64,000 nucleotides of DNA from Bradyrhizobium elkanii USDA 76 (GCF_023278185.1 NZ_CP066356.1:6998001-7062000); one strand, 5' to 3'; positions 25,859-36,180 are shown, counted from the first letter of the stretch. Numbers and translations: made by a program. The notes: generated by a model from the sequence alone, not told the origin.

Positions 25859-26873
25859 GGAGCTTGTTGTTTTCTGGAATCGGGATTCCCCTCGGGTGGG
25901 ATTTCTGATTCGACCTCCATGCTGGAGGCGGAGGCCAGCATGGATGACGCGCCCCCATTCGGAAGACATCCGCGAATGAGCCATGGCGCGGGCTGACGCG
26001 GGCGAGACGGTTCGTTCGATTGCGGAGGCGCTACAGATCAGCCCGTCCCTGCGTGACGAATTGGAAGAATCTGAGACGGGATATCGGGGGCCTGGCCCCG
26101 GTTAGATCGGCCGTCATAAGAAGCGGGTTCTGTCGGATACCAACGCCTACTGGCTGCGCGAACGCATTCGCTCGGGGCCATTCACCTTGCGCAAGCTGGG
26201 AGCTGACTGCACGGGGATCAAAACAGGCGTGCGGGCGGTGTGGACTGTTGTTCTCGCCGAGGAGCTCAGCTTCAAAAAAACGCTTCTGCCAGCCGAGCAG
26301 GATCGCCCAGACGTCGCCCGTAAGCGGACCTGCTGGAAAGCGCACCAAGGCAGGATCAATGTCGCGCGGCTGGTTTTCATCGACAAGACGTGGATCAAGA
26401 CCAATATGGCGCCGCTACGCGGCTGGAGGCCTTGTGGGCAGCGCCTCCAAGCATCTGCACGTTTCGGCCATTGGAAGACCATGACCTTCATCGCGACGCT
26501 GCGTCACGATCGGATCAGCGCGCTGGCCCCATCAATGGTGAGCTCTTCACGCTGTACGTCGAGAACGTGTTGGCCCCTACCCTCGCACCTGGCTAGATCT
26601 TTGTTCTCGACAACTATGGCAGCCACAAAGGAAAAGCGACTTGCCAAGCTATCGGCGCCAGAGGCGCCCACCGCATCTTCCTGCCGCCCTATAGCCCTGA
26701 CCTCAATCCGATCGAGCAGGTCTTCACCAAACTCAAACACCTCATGCGAGCTGCGCCTCGTGATGTCGAGGCCGCCTGGCGAAAGGTTGGTGAACTCCTC
26801 AATCTCTTCCGAGGAAGAGTGCACCAACTACCTCAAAACTTCGGGCTACGCTCTGTGTAAAGACAGCATGCTC
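25859..26873 (+). mobile_element. IS630-family element, decayed
   Basis: A transposase frame starts near 25983 (ETVRSIAEALQIS), hits a TAG at about 26103, resumes (HKKRVLSDTNAYWLRERIRSG, and FIDKTWIKTNMAPLRGW) and shifts frame before FVLDNYGSHKGKA and IFLPPYSPDLNPIEQVF. These are the IS630 DDE landmarks with at least one stop and two frameshifts. The ends GGAGCTTGTTGTTTTC and, inverted, GAGCATGCTGTCTTT are each flanked by TA, as expected for IS630. End positions are approximate. Confidence 0.75.
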
Positions 26874-27307
26874 TAACGGTCGCGCCCGATGTCTGGCACA
26901 TCGACGAATCTACATCGAACGATCGTGCGCCGTACGATGGCGCTCGCGAACGCGTTGCAAGCCATGTTCATTTACTTTGATTGCTTTCTCTTTCCGGGAG
27001 CACTCAGTTGCTTTTTTATGCACCGAGTTCGACGCTGTGCCCGATGATCTTAAGCACGGTGCGGTGTGCGCCAACTGAGAGAGACGATCGAGGCCGGAAG
27101 CCCATCGCAACTCACACAAGAAATCGCTTGAATCTCACGTTACGTCAGGCCGTAGGTTGGCAATCACAATCGAGCTTCCACCAACCAAACATCGAATGAT
27201 GCAGCACAGGCCAAGTAACCGACATGGTGCGATCAAGCAGTCGAATGCGGCGACGCCGGATTGCACGTGTTTCTGAGCGCACGGACCAAGAGCGAAAGGC
27301 TGTCGGG
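26874..27307. other. no supported gene
   Basis: About 430 bases between the IS630 remnant and the SNase gene. No motif or reliable frame seen. Confidence 0.35.
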
Positions 27308-28027
27308 ATGAAACGTCGCGCGATGATAACCGCATTGCTCGCCATCATCACGTCTCCGGCTTGCGCAGCGAAACTCAGCGGCCCTCCGCGCATCGTCGAT
27401 GGCAATACCATTGAGATCGAGCAAACCAAAATTCGGCTTTCGGGTATCGAGGCGCCAGAGACGGATCAGATCTGCCTCGACGCCCACGGCCAGAAATGGG
27501 CTTGCGGCATAGCTGCTCGCGATGAGCTTATCAGGCATTCGAATGGACGAACGTGGGATTGTCATACCACAGGGGTGGATAAGTACGGCCGGTCACTCGG
27601 CAGCTGCTTTATCGCGGGCGAGGACGTGAACGCATGGATGATAAGCTCGGGCTGGGCACTATCATCCGATCCTCACACCTACATTATCTATGAGGTTGTA
27701 GCGAGCAATGCCTATGCGGGCCTATGGTCGGGGGCGTTCATCGCTCCTTGGGACTGGCGTCGCCGCAACAAGGGGACGATCGTTGTCGGCGCGAGCTCGA
27801 TACCGATCGACACTCAGGAACTCCTGCTCGGATCCGCTTTGCTATCCGACCCGCCCTCACCCGAATGTCTGATAAAGGGCACGCTGGGCCGCGGGGGCGA
27901 GCGCATTTATCACATGCCCGGGCAACTTGGTTACGGACAAATCGATATGACGAAGAAGCTGGGTGATCGATGGTTCTGCAGCGAAGCGGAGGCTGAAGCC
28001 AATGGATGGCGTAAAGCGGCGCGATGA
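27308..28027 (+). CDS. secreted thermonuclease-like (SNase-fold) protein
   Basis: 239 residues with a signal peptide ending near SPACA (about residue 20). The SNase domain has RIVDGNTIEIEQTKIRLSGIEAPE and DKYGRSLGSCF, then DVNAWMISSGWAL. The early DGNT-IE and RLSGIEAPE motifs are conserved, but the first catalytic Arg and Glu are only partly matched, so nuclease activity is uncertain. The C-terminal LGRGGERIYHMPGQLGYGQ is a small motif often attached to such proteins, which are sometimes called ExoI-like. It overlaps the carbonic anhydrase gene by 4 nt, forming an operon. Confidence 0.8.
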   Translation: MKRRAMITALLAIITSPACAAKLSGPPRIVDGNTIEIEQTKIRLSGIEAPETDQICLDAHGQKWACGIAARDELIRHSNGRTWDCHTTGVDKYGRSLGSCFIAGEDVNAWMISSGWALSSDPHTYIIYEVVASNAYAGLWSGAFIAPWDWRRRNKGTIVVGASSIPIDTQELLLGSALLSDPPSPECLIKGTLGRGGERIYHMPGQLGYGQIDMTKKLGDRWFCSEAEAEANGWRKAAR

Positions 28028-28785
28028 GGCGACACATGCACGCAGACCGTTCCCCTAATATGTCTTGCTCGCCGATGATCAAGCCGTCGCGCCGGTCGCT
28101 ATTGCTGTCGCTGTTCGCGTTTTCGGCGGTTGGCATGCGGCTCGGCGACAACATCGTTAATGCGAAGGAAGCAAAACAGCTGCCCAAGCCGGACAATCTG
28201 CTCTCGCCGGATGCTGCGCTCAGGCGGCTGATCGAAGGTAATGACCGATTTGTCCAGGGCGCATCACGAGGCGACGATTTCAAGCGCGCGCGTCAGGTTT
28301 TAGTCGATGGACAAAATCCATATGCGGCGGTTCTGAGCTGCGCCGATTCTCGCATAGCGCCTGAACTTGCTTTTGACAGCGGACTTGGTGACCTGTTTGT
28401 CTGCCGCCTCGCCGGCAATTTTGCCAACGATGTCACGATCGCGAGCATGGAATACGCGGTCGCTGTGCTAAATACACCGTTGATTTTAGTACTCGGTCAC
28501 GATCATTGTGGCGCGATAGACGCCACGATCAAGTCGCTCAACGACGACAAGCCGGCGCCGGGGCATATTCCATCCCTCGTCACTGCGCTTGCGCCTGCCG
28601 TTCGGAAATCGCGCCAGCAACCCGGTGATGCGTTCGCCAATGCCACCCGGCAAAACGTAATCGATAACGTCGAGAAACTTAAATCGGCGGGCCCGGTTCT
28701 GAACGCGGCAGTTGAGCAGAACAGACTAGAGGTCGTCGGGGGTCTGTACCGGCTCGACACCGGCAGGGTCGATCTACTGAACTGA
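28024..28785 (+). CDS. exported beta-class carbonic anhydrase
   Basis: 253 residues from 28024; internal ATGs at 28036 and 28075 are possible. The N-terminal PSRRSLLLSLFAFSAVGM has twin arginines and a hydrophobic stretch, so it is probably exported by Tat. The enzyme interconverts CO2 and bicarbonate. Zinc ligands are the Cys of SCADSR, with the catalytic Asp/Arg pair, and the His and Cys of GHDHCGA. The 4-nt overlap with the SNase gene suggests coupling. A periplasmic form could manage CO2 at the bacteroid surface, which is inference. Confidence 0.88.
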   Translation: MRRHMHADRSPNMSCSPMIKPSRRSLLLSLFAFSAVGMRLGDNIVNAKEAKQLPKPDNLLSPDAALRRLIEGNDRFVQGASRGDDFKRARQVLVDGQNPYAAVLSCADSRIAPELAFDSGLGDLFVCRLAGNFANDVTIASMEYAVAVLNTPLILVLGHDHCGAIDATIKSLNDDKPAPGHIPSLVTALAPAVRKSRQQPGDAFANATRQNVIDNVEKLKSAGPVLNAAVEQNRLEVVGGLYRLDTGRVDLLN

Positions 28786-29187
28786 CCTGCACTTTCGCAG
28801 TCGTTTGAACCGCCCAGCACGGCTTCGGTTGCGTTCCGCAAAACTCACCCGTCCATCGGTAGATGCACCGGATGTGATCCGCTGCACAATTGACATACAG
28901 CTTCGGGACAGGACACCACTTTGTATGCGCGGGCTCTTTATCCTCCTCTTACTCTACGTACTTGTGTTGGCAACGCGCGGCCAGCACCCACACAATTCAT
29001 GCCGCGACCGAACAGGGTCAATGCCTTCCGTCAATGCACTGGTCAACACAGTTGGCTGAAGCCGCAGAAATACGCTGCGATGGATGTCGGGATCGAAGCG
29101 GGGCTCGGCGACACCGGACAAATTTCATATCCTCGCCCGATCATCCGTTTTGGAACCGATAGAGATCGTTCCGTTAAGCCCCCCGAC
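28786..29187. other. no supported gene
   Basis: About 400 bases. A short plus-strand frame has one hydrophobic run (near 28930) but no ribosome site. Confidence 0.35.
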
Positions 29188-29280
29188 TCAGATCGGGCTG
29201 AAGATCACATACAGCAGAATTAGGATCACGACGGCGGTCCAGCCTGCTGATGTGAGGAACACTGTTGCTCGCGACGGCAT
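29188..29280 (-). CDS. 30-aa single-helix membrane peptide
   Basis: MPSRATVFLTSAGWTAVVIL begins a 30-residue protein ending in YVIFSPI, essentially one membrane helix. A strong AGGAGAG ribosome site lies 8 nt before the ATG, which is what makes it believable. It may be a small subunit or regulator of a membrane complex. No family recognised. Confidence 0.6.
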   Translation of the reverse strand: MPSRATVFLTSAGWTAVVILILLYVIFSPI

Positions 29281-29559
29281 CTGACGGTCTCTCCTGCATC
29301 AGCCAACGAAGCGACCGCCAATCTCGGAAACGCAGCATCGCTGAAACTGTAAGACCATACTTTGGATCCGCAATAAACCGGCAATTTTCGCGCGCGCGAC
29401 AGTTGCGATCACGGGCTGGAACGCAGAATATTCTTCTGCGCGTCGCCTACATCCGTCGAGCCTGGCACTCAAGGATTGATGGACGTCCTGAGAACTTGTC
29501 CAACGAGCTGTAGTAGCTCTGCGCGGGTGCGCCTTGCCAATTTGAATTCCGAAGCGGGT

Positions 29560-29615
29560 GCGTCGGCAAGCACCTGTGAAGACCGTTTTGCCGATCCCGA
29601 CATCAGCCTGGTCAT
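29560..29615 (-). pseudogene. bioD: bioD (dethiobiotin synthetase) 5' remnant
   Basis: Eleven bases after the bioF stop, an ATG reads MTRL; one frame over, the next codons give DVGIGKTVFTGA, matching the BioD P-loop TDTGIGKT. About a dozen bases between the start and the P-loop seem to be missing, and the homology stops after about 20 codons. The rest of bioD is absent. Confidence 0.45.
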
Positions 29616-29626
29616 CCTGCGCGGCC

Positions 29627-30769
29627 TCACTGCACGTCGCCCCAGGTCTCCTCGACCAACGCATCGATCATGTCGGATACATCATCTTGCCCGACGTTAA
29701 GTGTCAGCGAGATCCGCAACCGTGCCGTTCCCACAGGCACCGTTGGCGGCCGTATCCCGCGGATATCAAAGCCGCGCGCCTGTAGCGCAGAAGCGAGCCG
29801 CATCGCACGGGCGTTGTCGCCCACAACATAAGGAACGATTTGTGAATTCGAAGAGCTCGCGCGACCGCACACAGCGAACTGCCGATGTGCAAAGTCGATC
29901 AAATCGATCAGATGCCGTTGCCGGTCGGGTTCCTCCTGCAGGATTAAGATTGCCTCTCGCACCGCGACGGCCATTAGGGGTGACGGAGCGGTAGCGAAAA
30001 TGAATGGACGGCACCGATTGACCATGAAGTCGCGCAATACGCCGGAAGCCGTGACAAGGGCACCCGCCGCGCCCAGCGCCTTGCCGCAGGTGTGGATCAC
30101 TAAGAGATTTTCGCGCCCTTCATAGGGCGCAGTAAGGCCCCGTCCCTGCTCGCCGTAAACACCTGTGGCATGTGCCTCATCCACGACCAGAAACGCTTCA
30201 TGGCGCTCGGCGATTGCGACCAGATCTGTAAGCGGTGCGAAGTCTCCGTCCATACTGTAGAGGCTTTCTACCACGATCCAGACGCGTCCCTTTCCGCCCC
30301 TGGCGCGCCAGTCGCCAATCGTGTCTTCGATCGACTGGGGGTCATTATGGGCGCTTATCCGGAACTCGGCTCGGCTCGCTCGTGCGCCTTCATGAATGCT
30401 AGCATGCACGAGCGCGTCGAGAACAAGCAAATCGCCTTCCTGCGGCAGCGTTGTCAGAACGGCAAAATTTGCGATGTAACCGCCGCCGAAGAACAGTGCT
30501 GTCTCCGTTCGGAAGAACCGCGCCGCATCCGCTTCGAGAGCTTCGTGCTCCTCACAATTTCCGCGCAGGAGCCGTGACCCACCGGCTCCGATCGGCGTTC
30601 CGGCATCGAGCGCGGTGAACAACGCCTTCTTCATACGGGGCGCACTCGCCAGCGCCAGATAGTCGTTTGAAGCAAAATCGGTCCCTTTGCGCGGCTTCAG
30701 GCCACGGAGCCGATCGTCTTCATTCAAGGCTTTTAGGGCCGAGACATAGCCATCAAGCGGCGTATTCAT
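29627..30769 (-). CDS. bioF: 8-amino-7-oxononanoate synthase
   Basis: 380 residues, the usual length. PLP enzyme condensing pimeloyl thioester with L-alanine in biotin synthesis. Landmarks: FASNDYLALA, GSRLLRGNCEEHEALE, DALVHASIHEGAR, VVESLYSMDGDFAPL and DEAHATGVYGEQGRG, then the lysine loop HTCGKALGAAGAL (family HTLSKALG; here TCGKA). All catalytic positions appear intact. In symbiosis islands bioF normally sits with bioA, bioB and bioD; here only a bioD trace follows. Confidence 0.93.
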   Translation of the reverse strand: MNTPLDGYVSALKALNEDDRLRGLKPRKGTDFASNDYLALASAPRMKKALFTALDAGTPIGAGGSRLLRGNCEEHEALEADAARFFRTETALFFGGGYIANFAVLTTLPQEGDLLVLDALVHASIHEGARASRAEFRISAHNDPQSIEDTIGDWRARGGKGRVWIVVESLYSMDGDFAPLTDLVAIAERHEAFLVVDEAHATGVYGEQGRGLTAPYEGRENLLVIHTCGKALGAAGALVTASGVLRDFMVNRCRPFIFATAPSPLMAVAVREAILILQEEPDRQRHLIDLIDFAHRQFAVCGRASSSNSQIVPYVVGDNARAMRLASALQARGFDIRGIRPPTVPVGTARLRISLTLNVGQDDVSDMIDALVEETWGDVQ

Positions 30770-31943
30770 TGATCGAATTTCCTACCGCCCGCGGCAGCGC
30801 GCTACCGACCGAGTCTTCGTGGCACGGATCTCAGCTTGAGTCATGTCATCGACGCACGACAATTTGCAAGCAAATCGAAGCGCCGCTGGCCGAGAAGCAC
30901 GGCACCTAAAGTCCATCGGTAATGGACTGCCCTCCGGCGAACAAGCCTCCTGCTCGGCCGAATCCCGCTTTTGGCCGTCGCGACCAAACGCACCAAGATC
31001 GCTCAGCGGCGCGACTAATCGTACATCTTTGACTTGCAAGCAGGCTCCCTCACCCAACGTCCGCCGAGAGAGTGAACCAGTGGCGGTGCGGGCCATTCCG
31101 CCCTCATCTAGCTATGTGGCAGATTGTGCTTCCTCATGCGCGCGCAAACTTTGTACAAAACGGACAATCGGAGCGCGTTTGCTCAGGGAGCATGATCTGA
31201 TCGTATCAGGAGCGCACGTTCCGTACCGGAGCACTCGCGACACCATTGTCAATTCCAGCGCTTCAAACCATGGACCTTCATGACGCGCTGCGGCGTGACA
31301 ACCTAACGATAATTGTCTAACCGACTTGCAAACAAGCTTCGGACCATCATGCTCCTGCCGGTTTTCACAACAATCCCACATGCACGTCGGCTCGAGATCG
31401 CTCGCAATCGCAAGATCGACCAGTTCGACAACGATATCGACGTCGTGGTCTATGCCGAATTCGACAACGAGACGGAAGTCGGAGCTCGTAAAGCGCATGG
31501 CCTATGCTAGGAGGCGATCAGGCTGGTACGACCACTCCGGGAGAAACGATTTGCGGCCGACTACGATGTGCGCACAGATACGCGCTTAGCCGCGGAAGAA
31601 GGAATGAGCCAGCTTGGCCGCCGCGCATGGCCTACGTGCGGATGTTAACCCGACGGTCGACGCCAAGAGTCTGCGCCACCCAACGGAGCGGCGCAATTCG
31701 ATACCTGATGTCTGGCGGTGTTTGTTTTTGCCCCGCTTCCCGGTTGCCGATCACGGCTAGAAAGCGCGCCGGTGCCGGGAGTGCATCGACCTCAAAACCG
31801 GCACGGGTTTCGTGCGAAACGGGCGTGCGCGCTATCATCGTCGACGCGCACCACAAGGGCACGTTCTGAACCATCCGCGCCATGATAATCGAACGCAACG
31901 GTCGAGCCGTGCCGCAATGGCGGGCGCAAGCAGTGACAATTGC
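30770..31943. other. about 1.2 kb without a supported gene
   Basis: Short overlapping frames on both strands, no ribosome sites and no recognised motifs. The region upstream of bioF may hold eroded bio genes, but I could not identify one. Confidence 0.4.
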
Positions 31944-31945
31944 TA

Positions 31946-33063
31946 GTACCCACTTTTCTTGGAACGTGAGTCGTGATTCAAGGTCGGGATGATACCCGAA
32001 GCAAGAGAAGTCCACCTTTCGAGGAAAGATCGCAAGGTGCTTGAGGCGTGCTGTCGCTCACCGGTGACGTTGCAGCGCGATTTGAAGCGGGCGCGGATAG
32101 TTCTGTTGGCGGCGGATGGGCGCAGCACCCGGTCGATCGCCAAGGAAGTTGGGGTCCAGCCGCGGATTGTCAGCCTTTGGCGGCATCGCTATGCCGACCA
32201 TGGCCTTGAAGGGCTGCAAGACAAGCCGCGGCCTGGCAAGCAGCCGATTTATACGAAGACGACCGACAAGCGGATTCTGAAGCTGCTGGATAAGCCGCCA
32301 CCGCAAGGGTTTGCGCGCTGGACCGGCCCCCTGCTGGCCGAGGCGCTGGGCGATGTCGATGTCCAATATGTCTGGCGGTTCCTGCGCAGCCACAAGATTG
32401 ACCTGGTGGCTCGCAAGTCCTGGTGCGAGAGCAACGACCCGAACTTTACGGCCAAAGCCGCCGATGTTGTCGGCCTCTATGTCGCGCCGCCGGCGAAGGC
32501 CATTGTGCTGTGCGTGGACGAGAAGCCCTCGATCCAGGCTTTGGAGCGAGCGCAGGGTTATCTGAAGTTGCCCAATGGCCGCGCCTTAACCGGCCAAAGC
32601 CACGATTACAAGCGGCATGGCACCACAACATTGTTTGCGGCGCTCGAAGTCGCCACCGGAAAGATCATCGCGACCCATTCAAAACGCCGGCGCCGCGTCG
32701 AGTTTCTCGATTTCATGAACAGCGTCACCGCGACTTTTCCGAACCGCAAGCTTCACGTCATCCTCGACAACCTCAACACCCATAAAAAGAACGAGGACTG
32801 GCTCAAGGCCCACCCCAACGTGCAATTTCATTTCACGCCGACAAGTGCGTCATGGCTCAATCAGGTCGAAGTATGGTTTTCCATCTTGCAGGGGCAGTCG
32901 CTCAGCGGCACCTCCTTCACGAGCCTCAAGCAGCTTCAGGAACACATCGATGCCTACGTCAACGCATACAACGACAGAGCCGAGCCCTTCGTCTGGACCA
33001 AGAAAAAGGTCCGGCAACGCCGTTTCAAAGGCCGCCGTATCACTCAGCTCTGATTCCGGGTAC
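31946..33063 (+). mobile_element. IS630-family element, intact
   Basis: A 1118-bp element bounded by inverted GTACCC ends and flanked on both sides by TA (31944-31945 and 33064-33065) within CTAG-type contexts, as expected for IS630 insertion into TA. It holds one full transposase gene. Confidence 0.9.
31989..33053 (+). CDS. IS630-family transposase
   Basis: 354 residues, single frame. The N-terminal helix-turn-helix (STRSIAKEVGVQPRIVSLWRHRY) is followed by a DDE domain: LCVDEKPSIQAL (first Asp), HVILDNLNTHKK (second Asp) and SWLNQVEVWFSIL (Glu). It is full length with no disruption, unlike the decayed IS630 at 25.9 kb, which belongs to a different subgroup. Confidence 0.93.
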   Translation: MIPEAREVHLSRKDRKVLEACCRSPVTLQRDLKRARIVLLAADGRSTRSIAKEVGVQPRIVSLWRHRYADHGLEGLQDKPRPGKQPIYTKTTDKRILKLLDKPPPQGFARWTGPLLAEALGDVDVQYVWRFLRSHKIDLVARKSWCESNDPNFTAKAADVVGLYVAPPAKAIVLCVDEKPSIQALERAQGYLKLPNGRALTGQSHDYKRHGTTTLFAALEVATGKIIATHSKRRRRVEFLDFMNSVTATFPNRKLHVILDNLNTHKKNEDWLKAHPNVQFHFTPTSASWLNQVEVWFSILQGQSLSGTSFTSLKQLQEHIDAYVNAYNDRAEPFVWTKKKVRQRRFKGRRITQL

Positions 33064-33136
33064 TAGTGCTCGATGCCGTTGGACGGTACAATGGGCTCTT
33101 ACCTAGGGACCGCCCCGGACACAGGGGACCGGCGAC

Positions 33137-33490
33137 ATGTACCGGTACGTCGCACGCGCCAACATCGATCGCTATCTCAGCGTGCTCTACAGCGCGGATA
33201 TCACCAACTATGAGCGACAAACGGTCACGAAGTTGCTGCTCGGCGAGTTGGACAAGCTCCGTCATGATCCCACGCAGCTTGAGTTTGCCGAAAAGCGAGC
33301 CGCAAACGGCCGCGAAAGGGTCAACCACGCCAGGCGACTTTGCGCATCTTATGCGCTCGGCACAACAGAGCGCGAAGAATCGGATAGGTTGTTAGCAGAC
33401 GTTGAAAGTCTTCACATCCTGCTAGATGCTTTTATGGCGGCTTGCACGAATTCTCGCGGCATCCTAGCACGGCGATTTGATCGTAGATGA
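33137..33490 (+). CDS. conserved-looking helical protein of unknown function
   Basis: 117 residues, mostly helical and charged: MYRYVARANIDRYLSVLYSA, then TKLLLGELDKLRHDPTQLEFAEKRA and RVNHARRLCASYALG. Similar short proteins are familiar from rhizobia, with no function known. An AGGGGACC stretch lies about 8 nt before the ATG. No membrane segment. It starts 73 nt after the intact IS630. Confidence 0.62.
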   Translation: MYRYVARANIDRYLSVLYSADITNYERQTVTKLLLGELDKLRHDPTQLEFAEKRAANGRERVNHARRLCASYALGTTEREESDRLLADVESLHILLDAFMAACTNSRGILARRFDRR

Positions 33491-34190
33491 CGCTAAGTGC
33501 TGCACGACATCGACTTGATCTTCGTCGTCAAGACTCACTCATAGCCAAGTTTGAATGGCGGAGATCAAATTTGCTCACTGCGGCTTTATCTCGTGAACCA
33601 CGATCCGGGCGATGAAAATTCATCAAGAGAGGCACTTCAAGGCCGGTTTCATGCGTGAGCTGGGCCAAAATTGCATTCAAACATCGCGCTAACTGAAGAC
33701 AATGATGGCATGAAAAGCTTCTCGTTGGCGAAATGGACCAAGAGCAGGATATGGCCAGTCATTTCTACCGACTGCTTTACCGATTCCGCATGCGGGCATA
33801 TGCTGAAACATTGTTTCGGCGTAGCACGCACGAGAAGCAGGAAGGGCTGTGGCTGCGGTGCAGCCTGATGCGGCTTGGGAGCGAACTACGACAATCCAAC
33901 CACCGGTCCAGCGCACCGTGTCAGCCGGTGCGAGATGCGGCCGAAGCTATCGTCAGACCCACCTGAGGACGCCGGACGTCGCGCTGCCGAGAGCGCACCG
34001 CGTTACAAGCAACAAGCGCTGTTGGAGCCGACCGTTGCGAGAGAGGATGGCATCGGCGTCTAGAACACCATAACAGGCGCGAGACGCCCCTGGCAGGAGC
34101 AAGCCATCATGTGATGGTCGTGCTGTCGGATGGCGCCGGCGGGACTGCCGGGTATCATGGCCACTTGTCGTCCCCGCATCACCATATGCG
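33491..34190. other. no supported gene
   Basis: About 700 bases with only short, shadow-like frames. No motif recognised. Confidence 0.4.
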
Positions 34191-34772
34191 CTATTCCGCG
34201 CTGGCTGACTCTCGCTTGCCAGCCCCCGTCGCGGGCCCGAGCCGTTCGGTCGGATCGCGGCCCAATTTCGGCTTCAACTGTGCTAGTTCAATAAAGTCGT
34301 CTGCCTGCCGCCGAAGCTCGTCTTCGATCATCGGCGGCTGGATCGTATTGGTGGAGATGACGGTGACACTGACGCCGCGGCGCTGCACGGCCTCGACCAA
34401 GGAACGGAGGTCGCCGTCACCAGAGAACAGGATCATCTGGTCGATATGCCCCGCGAGTTCCATGGCATCGACCGCAAGCTCGATGTTCATGTTACCCTTC
34501 ACTTTACGCCGACCGCTGGCGTCAAGGAATTCCTTGGTTGCCTTCGTGACGACGGTGTAGCCATTATAGTCGAGCCAATCGATGAGCGGACGGATCGACG
34601 AATACTCCTGATCCTCGGCAGTCGCCGTGTAGTAGAATGCCCGCAGCAACCGGCCCGCCCTCCGATACTCCTCAAGCAGGCGCTTGTAGTCGATCTCGAA
34701 ACCAAGCGCCTTGCAGGTAGCGTGGAGGTTGGGACCGTCGATAAAGATGGCAAGCTTTTCGAATCGGGACAT
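34191..34772 (-). CDS. NYN-domain (LabA/PIN-like) protein
   Basis: 193 residues from MSRFEKLAIFIDGPNLH. The Asp of FIDGPNL, the RAFYYTA strand, MNIELAVDAM and LFSGDGDLRSLVEAV are the NYN/LabA landmarks. These PIN-like proteins are thought to be metal-dependent RNases, and the acidic residues needed are all present. The C-terminal 25 residues are low-complexity. The start is set by alignment to the conserved domain start. It stands alone, so its partner is unknown. Confidence 0.88.
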   Translation of the reverse strand: MSRFEKLAIFIDGPNLHATCKALGFEIDYKRLLEEYRRAGRLLRAFYYTATAEDQEYSSIRPLIDWLDYNGYTVVTKATKEFLDASGRRKVKGNMNIELAVDAMELAGHIDQMILFSGDGDLRSLVEAVQRRGVSVTVISTNTIQPPMIEDELRRQADDFIELAQLKPKLGRDPTERLGPATGAGKRESASAE

Positions 34773-34939
34773 CACTGCTCCGGCTTGCAGAATGGTTGCG
34801 CGGGGCCGCGCAGGCTGTGAACTAGCCACTTACGAGGAGCTGGAGGGTCGGCGGCGAAGGGGCCTCTTCCAATGGCATGGGACGAGATTTCTATCGAGCT
34901 CATAACACCGGTCGCGTTTCTTATTCCATCGACTTCACA

Positions 34940-35203
34940 TCATCGGCCCAAGGATCCAGCGGAGGCCTTTTCGAAGTTCTGTTGCTTGCCTGTGCCGGGT
35001 TCGCGTGCGAGATCCATCTTGTCGAACTCGCCGGTCGAAACGCTGCGCGCAGGCACAGCACTGCAATCAGCGTTATAGTTTGCACGAAGACCGTTGAGCG
35101 CAAGGATAAGTGCAACGGAGACCGCCACCGCGATCAGACCGTACTCGATGGAGGTCGCCCCAGTCTTGTTCGGCCAAAACCGCTGAAAAGCGAATGATCT
35201 CAT
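34940..35203 (-). CDS. Flp/Fap-type pilin with extended tail
   Basis: 87 residues with the class IVb prepilin signature NKTGATSIEYGLIAVAVSVALIL: a G|A-type processing site, Glu at +5 and a hydrophobic helix. Normal Flp pilins are about 55-60 residues; here about 30 extra polar residues follow the helix, perhaps from loss of the original stop. No tad/cpa assembly genes are nearby, so it is an isolated pilin gene, possibly feeding a system elsewhere. Confidence 0.7.
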   Translation of the reverse strand: MRSFAFQRFWPNKTGATSIEYGLIAVAVSVALILALNGLRANYNADCSAVPARSVSTGEFDKMDLAREPGTGKQQNFEKASAGSLGR

Positions 35204-36180
35204 GACAATGTCATTTCTGGCGCCCTCCGGGCCTGGAATTCTGCTGTAGCAATTCCGGTCACTCCCAGCCCTTATTGCTATGTCACGTGACGTTATCTTA
35301 AATCTTCACGACATGCGCTTTGAGGCGCACAGTCTCCTGCTTGCGCATCGCTCTTCCACTGCTCATCTGTCGTCCCCGATGATCTAGAGCGGCTCTGCCA
35401 TGTCCGTCTGCCATGCCGGCAATGAATACCTCGATTCCCTTCGGCTGCGCTCGAACGAACTCAGTACGCAAGGGACGAACCAGCTCGTTTCCTATCCCCC
35501 GAGCGTCTCACGTGCACCTTCACCCGAGAATTGACCATCCCGAGCAGGTTTTGACATCATGACCCAGCCTAAGATCCCGCGCCTGGTCTAAATGCCGCCG
35601 TGGCACACTAGCGCAGCAATGCGGTCATCAGCCCCTCGCGAAAAGCGGATGCAGCTGCAGCAATGAACTCGGCATTTCGCGTCTAAATCATCCGGGCGGA
35701 CCTCTCTTAGAGGCTGACTGATGCGCCGCCCCAAAAGAATCCCGCGAGATGGAGATGCGGTTCCTGGGAGCTAGTTCAGCTTCTCGCAATGCAGACCGTG
35801 TCCCGCTTAGAGGTCTCGCGCATTGTCCGCCTCGTACAAAACTGGGCATCTGCCAGCGAGCACAACCTCTCAACAAGAGCATACAACCAGCGTGCTGGAG
35901 CGAATAGGTATGAGGCAGGCTTTAAGTCATCCGATCACGATTAGAAAGCGATCCTACTGCGATAGGAGATTGCAGCACCGGCGATGGTGACTGTTCCTGT
36001 TTTCTGCGCCGCTGCCTTTGCTATCAGGCGCAAGGCGACAGAAGCAGTAGATCACTGTCAACCAAACGCGATCGAAGCATCTCATTTCACGACCATGCCA
36101 GGATCTGACGCGATATCGCGCCAGGAACACCCTTGTGATCCCTAGCAAGATCAAATCATGGTAGATTATCACGAGCTGAT
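35204..36180. other. nearly 1 kb without a supported gene
   Basis: No frame with ribosome site or family motif. The last part (36150-36180) must hold the leader of the MFS gene, but no promoter motif was recognised. Confidence 0.4.
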
